In this document: positions 50,272 through 61,600 of the stretch, in pieces | How the letters are laid out: the number at the start of each line of letters is the position of its first letter | Numbering within the stretch: the first letter of the stretch is position 1 | The notes under the pieces: generated by a model | Told to the model about the DNA's origin: nothing | Seen by the model: only the letters and a program-made list of their open reading frames with translations | Database searches by the model: none | From: Lineus longissimus | Taxonomy: Eukaryota; Nemertea; Pilidiophora; Heteronemertea; Lineidae | DNA: 64,000 nucleotides | Assembly (NCBI RefSeq): GCF_910592395.1 | Contig: NC_088308.1 | Coordinates: 24,259,501-24,323,500, forward strand | Reading direction: 5' to 3' | Position numbers and translations under genes: made by a program

Positions 50272-53200
50272 CAGGGAAAATAGTCACGTATCTTCAAGGT
50301 ACTGGAGAATTCTCGACCAACCATTGTCAGGCAAATAAAATCGAAGTCATATTTGATCGATGCTGATGTAGTATCAATTATTTTGAACTATAAAGTTGAA
50401 CCTTATGTTGCATAAATACTAAACGAAGGCCATCCCATTCCAATGATTGACTCTTACCGATGGGGAGGATAAGTCTCATACATTGCAAGTCTCCATCCTC
50501 TACAATTTAACAAGACGATAGATATGGCCTGATCACCATGGATCAACAACAAATATGGATGATGTCTTTCCGCCTCACTGGGTCTCAAGCTATCAACATT
50601 CTTGTTTCTCTGGGACTAATATATGTTATACCAGGGACCGCGTGCTTTATAGTCTTTGCCCGATGGTGATGGTAACAACGTTTCAAAGAGCCGCTTAGTA
50701 TTGGATACATGAAATAAAAAACCCGTATCACAGTCAACAAAAATTAATGAGGATACCTGCTTGTCAAAGTCTGTCAGGATGATGCGTAATTCGACTCGGC
50801 CGAGTTTGGAATCAAACCCTGGCGAAGATCCAAAATAAGGAAGTTCCGTTTTGCCATTGCGTTCCTATTTGGACAAACGTCTGAAGCCTGGCAAGGAATC
50901 GGAAGACTATTTTCCTGAGAACACCTTATAACCTGGTAACAACTCCATCTGCAATCAAAGCATTGGTCTCGGGTAACAAGCTGATAGCTTCATCTCAATC
51001 GGCCAATACCACCAGCCATGAAATAAGGAACGGACATAAATTCCCTTAGGTTTAGTGGTGATAAATTGCTAGGTGTCGGAGTAGGCCGGATGAGGTCGCG
51101 ATTGCTGTCTGCTCCATTGGCGTGTGAAATACCTAGTGGCACAGAATGATGATTTTGGTTTGATGATACGCTTTCATTGCCTCGGGTATTGTCATGATTG
51201 CCACGAAAATACCACAGATTGGAAATATGATCGGCATTGGATAGCAATTCCTAGTCTGTAATATTCAGAAGAAGCGTTGAGTATTCTTGACTGATTCTAC
51301 TTACTGATACTTGAGATGGCGTCAGTATATTTTTGTATGACAAAGATGAACCAAGCTTTTAATAAGTGGGTGCTGGAAAGTTTTCAATGCATACGCAGTC
51401 TGATATGAATCATACGCGTAAGAAGTCAGAGCCTGCCAATAAAGCATCGATGATGCTCTCAAAAATGGACTTTTAGGAAATATGTAGATGGTGGGAAAAT
51501 GTATTTAGGCAAGTGCAATTTTACCATGAAATTGTAGCTATGACTTTCTAGCTGGTCATGTGATGGATTTATCCTTACAAACAACGACACGATTGGCAGC
51601 TGCACTTGCAAATTATAGCAGAAGGAAACTCCTTACCGGACTAGCATATGGTGACATTTCCGTGCGCTGGTGTTCCCCCAAGAATACATCGAGCAATTGG
51701 GTTTGAACGTCTGCATGCGGAAAACATTACTATACCGCTCAAATCGTCGTGATTATCAGAAACACGCTCGTCCTCTGATCGATTGAGTTGGCTTGACCTG
51801 TGTGATGGGGGGCATGCCTGGATGTCATCAGCGTTATGCGCAGACAGCTCAGCTGACTTCCAGAGGAATGTTGCACAAACATGACAGTGACCCAGTCACT
51901 CATATCTGACATCTCTCTCCAGCGGAACCATTAAGATATCTTCTAGCTCTTAATCGGCTCATTTATAGCACCTCCAAGGAGACCAGCGATAATGGTAATT
52001 GGTTCCGGAAATAGGTGGCTTATTCTTTTTAGGGATCCATAATGCAGATTTCGAAGTAATATCGGACGAGTCCGACGTGATAAAGAGGATGACATGCATA
52101 TTTAGGCGCTTCTTGTTAGCTGCAGAGGCATGGCGAAACAGCTTACGATTTTGCTCAATGGATGACGTATACTGTTAACATGGTCAATGACGGACTAGGT
52201 GTGTGGGGGTAATGGCCGATCTATTGGTGTCCAATATAGCTGCAACGTCATTAGATGTCGTTGCCTCCACTTTCGCCATAACTGGCAGATGATGTGAAAA
52301 CCTTTTTTCATGATCGTCCCTGACTATTGGCGCATTGCTTGTTTACACAATTTCAATATGATCAACCCTCCATGGAGACAGGACAACGGATGGTGGGGCG
52401 TCCGACCGTTTGATGACTTGGGATTGTCGTGTTTATCCTGGTCATCCACTCCCACTTGCCAAAACCTTGATTAACATTCATCTGAATTTAGTCTACGACT
52501 CCGTTGGGGGGAATGTATTCCTTAGTCAACGCATTATCCAATATATTTTATTTGAAAGAGGAATCGGAATGAGGTTAGTAGACGACCAACTTCTGAAATT
52601 CACCAGTTATTGTCCAACACAAAAAAACCTATTTGCATAAAACGATTATCGGCTCAAATGACTGCCATCTTTGTTGCTATCTCGCCACCTCAGGCATTAT
52701 CGAAATGCCTGATCCGACACCAGATCTAAAATTGCCCCTCCAAATGGCAATCTCGACTGAGAAGATGAAGGCTTTAGCTTTAGACAACCAATGGCATGGA
52801 TCGATATCCGATAGGATTGGTTCAATGCATTGACACAACTCCCAACAAAATAATTACTGATGGATATTGAATGTTTAAAACTCGTACTAGGAACAATGCG
52901 TTTGACTGCTCTCTTAACTGAATTTCTCGTCTAAACATTACTTAGAGAGGAGGGGTTTTCCAATATCAACCAGAACAGAAAGATTGACGTTGAAAATTTT
53001 ACGAATTCATTGCACAGATCATTGAGAGGAAAGTCTCCTTTCAGTTACAAATCTTGGTTCCCCTTCATTTCGTAAAATCACACTTACAAGGGTCATGTTG
53101 GGATCAACTTAGCTTTTTTATTTTATTTAAGGAACAGGGATTATTGGGTATCATTTCACATCTGATCGATATAGACATCTGAGGGTTACTTGCGTTTTAG

Positions 53201-53511
53201 GAAAAGAACATTATTCCACATTTAACACTGAACCCACTGGTTAAATAACACGTAGAGTACATTACACTCATCTTCTGTTTTAGCCCTCATTACCTGGAAA
53301 ATGTCGAGTCGCTGGCTTTGATTTTTTGTATGGTCGTCTATCAGACGTTATGGCTTCAAAGCCATATTCGATGTGTCACTACATTTCCGCTCTCCCACTC
53401 TATTCGCATTAAGGAGGAAAAGCTCATTTGTAGTGAAGCACTACAAGGTAAATCCTCATCCAGTGATCAAGGATCAGGCCATTGTTGATGCTTTTTATTG
53501 ATGTCTTACAT
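50272..53511. other. Geneless stretch
   Basis: No gene is recognised. The minus-strand frame at 50990-51247 is hydrophilic and contains GNHD, a string seen in metallophosphoesterases, but no other family motif. It contains the first copy of the dispersed 33 bp repeat (52611-52643). Confidence 0.4.
52611..52643 (+). repeat. Dispersed 33 bp direct repeat, copy 1
   Basis: This segment (starting TGTCCAACACAAAAAA and ending TTTGCATAAAAC) recurs at 55570-55602 in the same orientation with 2 mismatches in 33. Flanks are unrelated. Confidence 0.7.
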
Positions 53512-53539
53512 GTTTTACCTTCTCTCGTTACAGGTGAGT
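53512..53539 (+). other. Candidate recursive splice site 3
   Basis: A strong polypyrimidine tract (TTTTACCTTCTCTCGTTACAG, ending at 53533) is joined directly to the donor GTGAGT (53534-53539). The tract resembles site 1 closely (TCTCGTTRCAGGTRAGT in both). A secondary donor, AAG then GTAGGA, lies at 53567, defining a 33 nt recursive-splice exon (53534-53566), much as at site 2, where the same GTAGGA donor follows 40 nt downstream. Confidence 0.5.
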
Positions 53540-53960
53540 CGTCTTTAATGTTAGTTGTAATTGAAGGTAGGAGATTTCTTCAGCGCGATCCCAATGATTT
53601 TCAATAACTTCTTCTCCGAATATGCCCATTAAATAAACTTGCAATGGTCAACGTGATATTTCAGCCCACGACTCGCAATTTTAGTCTTGACAGAAGTGTC
53701 GCACGATCCTTCAGGAAATGTATAAAAAGACCCAAGACAAAAAATGAATGTCTTGCATATGAATTTAAGTAAGAAAATATGACTATGGTAGGTAATACGG
53801 TTACTTGGATTACATTGATTACTTTCACTACTGTAAAAAATTAGTTACTCTCGAACATCCCATTATCTGTTGCTACTTCGCATTTATCAAACCGTGAGCC
53901 CTTCATATTTGGCGATTCTTCTTGATATTTTACTAACTCGTTTCTAAATCTGTCCACCAG

Positions 53961-54134
53961 ATGAAGTGTTGTATTATTCGTATCCAAAAAAGAAGAAATA
54001 CGAATTATCATGTAATGTTATTGGCGATACATAACCTTCTTCGTTGGATTGCCGCTAGAGATACAACGGACCTAATCTGGCATCACCTGCATCTTCCATT
54101 GTTAATCAACAAAATGGTGGCCAACCGCAGGCAG
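53961..54134 (+). other. Exon-like open segment, 174 nt, unrecognised
   Basis: A perfect branch-site consensus TACTAAC (53931-53937), a pyrimidine-rich tract and CAG (ending 53960) precede a 174 nt segment that ends at CAG followed by GTAAGT (54135-54140). The frame beginning ATGAAGTGTTG is open for all 58 codons in phase 0 at both ends; the other two frames contain stops. The peptide (MKCCIIRIQKRRNTNY...) matches no family I know. Splice signals are strong, coding evidence is weak; it could be an exon of a non-coding RNA or UTR. Confidence 0.4.
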
Positions 54135-55569
54135 GTAAGTACATCCAATCTCTGCAACAGCAGGAGGGATGCGTGCTTTATTAGGCCATGACACCTTCAC
54201 CTACGTCAGATTGTAGCATCGGGATAAGAAGAGATCACGGAGAAACAACAAATTCCTTCATGTTTTAGGGCAAAGCATAAAAAATAAGAACTCTTCTGAA
54301 TGTCTAAAGGACATTTTATCCTTCCTTGTTTTAATACTATAGCTACATTCTTGGGAAGTAACCATCAACTTAGATTAAGGAGCCCGACTCTCCTGAAGAT
54401 GACGTATGCTCCCAGTCACTGACATCAATTCTAGCTGGAGTGTCACATACAGCATTTAAAGGAATCGGTTGTAACCCAAACTCTATTCTCAAACGAAAGT
54501 GCTCGGCTTCTGCGTTACTCGGAAAAGTTCTTTTAACCCGTCACCTTTAAGATGCAAACATGAAAAAGCCTTGTTCAGAGTTGTACAACCACAATTACCT
54601 AGGTTACCAAGTATCACAGTTTTGTCTGATTATTCAACGTTTGTTTGGAGTTTCTTTATTTTCGATTCTTATCAGTGTGTCTGTTCTCTTCCATCAAATG
54701 AATATGTTCATCATAGTGGTAGTCTACCCTTGGCATATAGCTATGAGATCATGATATTGGGAAACCACGTCAGTCGACATACATGTATTGATGGAACTAT
54801 TCACACTGAGAGACAAACACATGCATTTTTTATTCGTTATCGTCTGTGTCGATTATAACAGATCTATACCATTGGTTGTAGGTGGAATTTTAGATGTTGC
54901 TTTAAAGGTAAAGGCAGTGCCATTTAATACTTCACTTATTGTGAAGCTTTTTATTCGATCAAAAAAACTGTACACTCGAAATCCGTAAAAGCACATACTT
55001 CCATCAAAACAAAATCGTATAAGAAAATGCACAAATTCAGCAACTGGTATTTATTCAGCTTGAGATTCTTGAAACAGTGGGAACAAGCAACTGCGCAAAT
55101 ATATTATGCGGTAAGAACAAACTGGTCTTGAAAACAATGAGTATGATCAACGGTGCACCTTCAGCAATGACTTGAACAAAATGCAGATTCTATAAGATGA
55201 CCACAGACAAAATGTTATGAGATAGGGAACTTTCTGTTATTAAACCGCCCGGCATTCTTAACATTCCTCTCGATATGGATAGTTTATTCGCCAGGGTAGT
55301 CCACGGCGTCTGGTGATACCGCTACGAACTATTGATTGCATCTTTCCTCGCTTATTGATATCAGCCTGTTGTGTGTGGTTCTCCGATGTGTCGAGGATGG
55401 CTCTGTATGTTTCTGCTAAATATCAAACGGCAACTCTAGCGTCATCATGAAGACAGTTTGCAGTTAAGGCTCAGAGTTTGATAGTACTGCTATGTTGTCT
55501 CAAAGTTGGCTCATTACGAAAGTTGCTTAATGACGGATATTTAAATCACATTATACATTAATTTAAACG

Positions 55570-55602
55570 TGTCCAACACAAAAAACCCTCTTTGCATAAA
55601 AC
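55570..55602 (+). repeat. Dispersed 33 bp direct repeat, copy 2
   Basis: Second copy of the segment at 52611-52643, 31 of 33 bases identical, same strand, 2,959 bp apart. The two may be remnants of one element family, or direct repeats flanking a segment; no other transposon hallmark is seen. Confidence 0.7.
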
Positions 55603-58397
55603 TGTCTGGAGCAGAAAACTGATAGAAGACTTTGAATCATCAGTTATGCATGTACTGTACTTAGCCTTGCACTTGCTGCTTCATCATTAAAAACAAAATC
55701 TGCTCGTCATAAAATAATCAAATATGCTTCTTTGATGGTGGCTTAACTCAACATCGTCAACGTGAGGAACGTCTAGTTTCTGTGATGCTGTTTACTAACG
55801 TCTCGAATACCACACAGAAACCAAGTAGATTGAAAGAAAATTCCGCAAACCGCCAGGGAAACGAGGGGTCCGGTTAGAGTTTATGGTGGTGTACTTAATA
55901 TGATCTTAGTCAGTTGCTGTTGTTCGTCATGACACTGCCCCGATTTGGTTGTTCGGATAAGTTCGGAAACCAAGCCTTCCTCATGGCACATGGCAACTGT
56001 AGTTGTTTCTCATTTCGAATTGCCCGTCAAGAGGTGAACCCTGTTGTGAAATGACAATACCTACCTTGTTCAGATGAAGCAATTTCCTTGCTCAGAAGTT
56101 GCATTCAAATAAACTTGTTGACCATCAGATTGATTCGTTTATCCATTTGTATTCATGACCTTCTTCCTGCAGAGTGTTCAGGTGATGAATTTATCTTGGA
56201 GATGTTTATAAGGAAAGACCAATGTGAGAGGAATAAGAAGAAATATCATTTCTTATAACTCTCTTGAAGTCTAACTGAGATTTTGTTCTTAATGTACATC
56301 TCTGTACCGTACATTTGCTTTTCTAATGATTGTATTAGACTGTAATTTAAGGTCATGAACTGAAACTATTTTCTTCTTTGCGTTAACGTGATATCAGAAA
56401 TGTGAAAAGGTTTAAAAGCGTTAGAATTTTTCTAAATTTTGTATCCTAAAACCTTCGTTTCTTGATATCTTTATCTCACCTCAATAATCCAGTTTAATAT
56501 GCAGACCAAATGCGCTAATTATCTGTGGCATGTGAATAAAGGTGATATTTGATAAGAAACCACCATTATTTGACTAGATAATTCATATTCTGACAAAGCT
56601 GCCAAGCTCTAAGCTTTCTTTATTTCCATTTCATGTCTCACAAGTAACAAAACACGAAATACGTGACGGAAGATACAGTCCTGCGTCACGTCTAACCCAA
56701 TCAAGTCTTAATCGCGCTGACATGGTATAATTCAATTTAAAGGAAGATGACGATATTCGAGTTTGAGTGTAATTAGATCTAGTGTACATTTATTGGTGGC
56801 AATATGAAAAGACATGGCGTTCCAGTACTTAGGCGTCGCCAAGGGGCCATAATGCTGAATAGAAAAATTGTAATTCCATTTGCTAGTGTTCTTCCTTTAA
56901 CTCAATAGGAGATGAAAATGTAATGAATTGACCGGACAGTTCAGTATCAAGTTTCTTAGTTCGGTTCAGAGCATCCAGCATAATCACGTAATTGATGGAG
57001 CTTTTTATATTGACTCGAATTCGGACAATGATCTGTTTTTTTTGTAGAATAGAAAGGCTGCTGTAAAGTGGGTCACTGTAAGGTAATCAAGACCGTTAGA
57101 AATGGTGCTTTTATCAGGTACGTTTTGATAAAATAATTTAGTGAAAGGTTAGGTTAAGGATAAACTCTAAATGCTTCTAAACTTTGCATATTTATATGTA
57201 AATGGCACTGTCTTCATACAACTCTCAGTCTAAGAAATAGCGATATCATGACGAAGTCCATTTAAGTACTGAATCGAAAGCATTCCCCCGGCAGAACAAG
57301 TGTAATGTAAAGCTCCGCAGAGGACCATAAAAACGTACTAGACCAAATGGGAAAATCTTCTTGGTAATTTCAACGCCATAGTTGTAAAATTAAAAGAGAG
57401 ATGGTAATAGGAATAAGATTGTGCTGTTCATGTTTATTTCTTCTATGGGAATATTGTTCTGTCACGGTTAATCTTATTGACAGTCTGTCTGGGTCTGAAT
57501 CAAGAGAGAGCGGCAGTAATGATTACTTCATTTGTTGAAACCCTTGTCATAATTTCATATTGTTGGTGTGATTCGCGACATGCTAATTGATAGAATGGTT
57601 CAAATGAAGCTGGTATTGACGAAAAAAGGGGCTTCATGTTGTTACCACTGCTTCGTTCAGGTATCATGATCTTCCTTGGTATTTAGTTCGAGATTTGATA
57701 AATGCAAGACATGGCACAGTTCATATCAGTATTACAGGCAGTGGCTATCCATGAAGAGAAAAAAGGGCGTTGCACATTCCATGACACAGTCCACAACACT
57801 TCTGACAAGATATCAGTAAGTGTGTGATGCAGAATGGTTGTTGGGTTATTACCTCGAACATTTTAGAACTAGCCCGATTTCATTACCATTTAGTACGAGC
57901 AACAAGGTGACCATTATAATACCCTCTTGACCTTAAATGGGATGTAGACCTGGCTATAGTTCCAGGGATAATGGCATAGCATATAATTAAACAGCTTGAT
58001 ATTACGTTCAAATGTGTCAAATCGCTCTCCTGTGCATCATTCGCATCATGTTTGAAATCGAAAACTAGGACATTAGGTAATTGCAGCTATCACGTGATAC
58101 AAGATATTAAGTACTCCCAGAATTTATTGTAAAAGCGCCTTCAGGGCCATTTGAGTTAACTATCAAAGAAATAATAATAGTTGTAAATTTTTATTTTATG
58201 CCAGAATTTTAAGGCAATTCAAAACAACAGGTGTTGAGGGATCATGCCAACCTCAGTTTGCGAATCTGAATTGACATATACATGTATAAGCTGATACTGG
58301 GTTATCTATTTTTTTATGTAGATTTCAGCAATGTTTACACTCATTTTTTATTGTTCTGACCCGATATGACTTATGAAGCAAAGCTCCAAATTATCCA

Positions 58398-58673
58398 TTG
58401 GCGCAATCGCTCCCGTCACACATCAGGATTAGGCAGAATAACCACACTGCAAAAAAACTTATCATTCCTGCCGCGCAGCGACCATCCGCAATGGAGATGG
58501 TATCGGAACGATCTCATTACGAGGGATTGTTGAATGATCGCTGTCTCTGTCCGTTGCATGACACCATTCGTCAAATCATTACACTTCGCCGCGTGCAAAA
58601 GACCGAGGCATTTGAAAATATCGAGAGAGACGAGAAACACTATGAACTCCTGAGTAGGGAAAAATATGGGTAA
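58398..58673 (+). other. Possible coding segment, unrecognised
   Basis: The frame is open for 91 codons. The second half (from MEMVSERSHYEGLLNDR to the end, REKYG) is charged and coding-like, with paired cysteines in CLCPLH. No splice borders or known family are evident. Its length is within chance expectation. Confidence 0.15.
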
Positions 58674-61600
58674 AGCAGGAGAAACTGATAAGCAATGTTC
58701 TGTCCCTCATCCGGACACCCGATGAGTTATATTTGTTTTAATGACGGAGTGATCTGTGAAAGACCACCGATGTAGGTCGTCGTTCTCCTGATTTTATTCG
58801 TTTGAGTGTAATTTTCCACAAAATATTTCAGGCAATATTACTAAACAACGATGAACCGATAAATTGTTTAATATGGTAGGCGGCAAAAAATCTGTATACG
58901 TTATTGCCGCTTGATGAACGATACCTGGAAGCTTGGCCTAGTGTGTTGAAGCTCATTGCTTTAGATGGTTTTACAGAGATACATGCATCTAGCGAAGGAT
59001 AAACAAGGTGCAAAGTGTACACAGGAGTATATAAACCTGCTTCCCTTGTAAGTTTCTACTCAATGCGAAATGTAAAGTCATGCCAGGTTTCGATCAAAAC
59101 ATTGCATAATGTGATCAAAACAAAGGATTAGAGCGAAGGTGTAATTGTAGTATATGAGGAAAGGAAGGGAAACCGTGGGTTCTTTGGTGTTGAGGTTATC
59201 TCTGCCTGAGATATTCATCTGTGCAACACGATTTGGTATATCTGCCTATTCCTATCTAAAACACAGCACCGTACAGTTTTCGTTTGAGTAATAGGATGGC
59301 GTCATTTAAAGCATATACATGGAAGCCTTTTAGAGAAAAATCTAGGGAAACTGTTGGTTAACCAGATGGGATCATTCTTTGGTGATAGATATAAGGGCTT
59401 CCATTACAGACATAGCGCCATCCAGCGCTACTGGCTGGGCACTTGGATCGGGCCATATTTAAATGAACAGGGAAGTCCCATGGGGACATTAAAATTGGCT
59501 CACTGTTTCTGCAATCATGACTGCGAAGCAAACAGAACCTATTCAAACTACTTCAGTCGGATGTGAAATGAGGCCATCAAAAAGATGGTGCATTTCAAAA
59601 CTAATTCGTAGAATAGGGGCGGCTAATGGTCGAAACTGATATCAATTCGAGAGCGGCGGTAGCGTGGGAATTTTACAGCTAGTAGTGACAATATAATATA
59701 ATTGCTTAGGCAATCATAACTACTACGGTCCGATTGGTCCAATCAACGCAGGTATAACGCAGCCCAGTTTGCTCAGCACACAAATAACACTTTTATTCCG
59801 TTTGTTTTATGCGTGAACATAAGGGTCTTGCATTACTGTTCATTAACCAGTTTGAGTGAATACCACTGTTTATCTGTCCGCAATTTACACAATGTCTCAC
59901 ACACCACAGCATGTAAAATGATACATTTGTGGAAACAGACGGGATCGAACTAAAATTGATCACTGTTAATTCTCATAAATTGGCCTAAGTGCTCTCCTGT
60001 GCCGTTTTATTTGGACAGTCTGTGTTCGATCAGTTATTTGGTCAGTTGGTGGCATTCTATCAAATAGAATTAATGCATTAATAAAATCGGGCTGGTAAAC
60101 ATAGACAATACGTCAAATGAATATCATTGGACTCTCCATATTCAGACCATCCCGGTACACGCATCAAACCTACGCTAAAAGTCACCTCATAATTGAAAGG
60201 ATAATAACCGTCAGAATCAAATTGACCAGCCACATGTGCAATTAAACCATTTCAGTACATAATCTCATTCCCTTTAGAATGCATATGAACCCCAGGACTT
60301 AAACACCAAAATGTAACTTACATCATCAACCAAGTTTCATTAAATAATTAAACTTCATCTATCTCATAGGTCCGATACACAAGCTGGGGTCGTAATAAAC
60401 TTTGTAATTAATATTGATGATTTTTAAAACACCACAAGGGTGACCTTACTGTGTATAATTTGCATTAACGTCCAAGAAATTTAATAATATACCAATAGGC
60501 CAATATCCTTAAGTGTATTTAGCTTTAAGCACTATAATTGCCTGGGCTACTTACTTAATGTCCACCCAATATGATAATTGATAGATGTGTTAATGGTTTA
60601 TCGCTTAGAGGGAAGTTCGACACTTTCTAAAAATTTTGAACAATTATATTTTCACGCGATGGCAATCGCATAGTCTTCAATATGTTGAAATTGTTCGTTG
60701 ATGATGTTCTGTGAAGGACCAATATAAATTGCAGATTAGAAATCCGACACTTACAGCAAGTCTTGTTATGCTTTGGTCATCTCTGCAAAGGCTTAATTCA
60801 CCAGGATCATTTATACCTGATGGATGCAGATATCCTCACTATGATGGCGTGGTGACATGCCGGTATGGATAGTGTAAACTATTATGTCATTCGCCTACGT
60901 CTACATGTTGATACTCGTCACGTCTCGATGTTGAAACTCGTTGTATGTCGCCGAAAATATCACGATGAAGCAGTGGTTCGATTCAAAACGCCCAATCATA
61001 GTTTCCATTAGCAGCATCTACTCGCTACTCTTTCTGAGTATATAATTTTTTCAAAAGATTATGATTGTTATTTCTCGTCCGATTTAATAATGGTGCCTCC
61101 GCAACACCCTTGGCATATCCGCTACCATACCCACCACAAACGCCTTTTACCTTAATGACTTCCTTCAGCGCTAACAGATATGCTAGCAATCCGTGCCAAA
61201 TATAGGATATGAATGCTCGCAAGTTGTATTTTGCAAAGGTTCGCTTTCCTTGATGTAGTTTTTCGCATCAAAAGTCACTTTGAATATTAGTTATTTTTGA
61301 ATTAGGCAGAATATGCTGAAGCTTTCGTATTTACGATATTCTGTATGATCTGTTTCTGTTTCGTGACTTTTCCGTCGATTTTCTGATACCGATACTTCAG
61401 TCCTTTGTTGTCGTCGTGCGAATTGTTTTGACTCAAGTTGTTTATCTTATTGCATAATTCATTTAACTCGTTTGCACAATGATCACCCAGGCTCTTTTGT
61501 TATGAACTAGATGAAGCTATATCGGACTCACAAGGCTCTTTAAACTGACATCCGGGCTGAAATAGTATATTCGGTGAGAAATTGCTACAGTCGGATTGAG

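Noticed and set aside
50990-51247. GNHD motif as in metallophosphoesterases (minus strand)
   Set aside because: A four-residue match in an 85-codon frame without the companion DxH or GDxxD motifs is expected by chance.
57100-57123. TTTTATCAG|GTACGT, a further recursive-splice candidate
   Set aside because: Short pyrimidine tract and a non-consensus donor; kept out of the main set. The same applies to 32741 (GTGAAT), 20717 (GTTGTA) and 11692 (GTGCGG).
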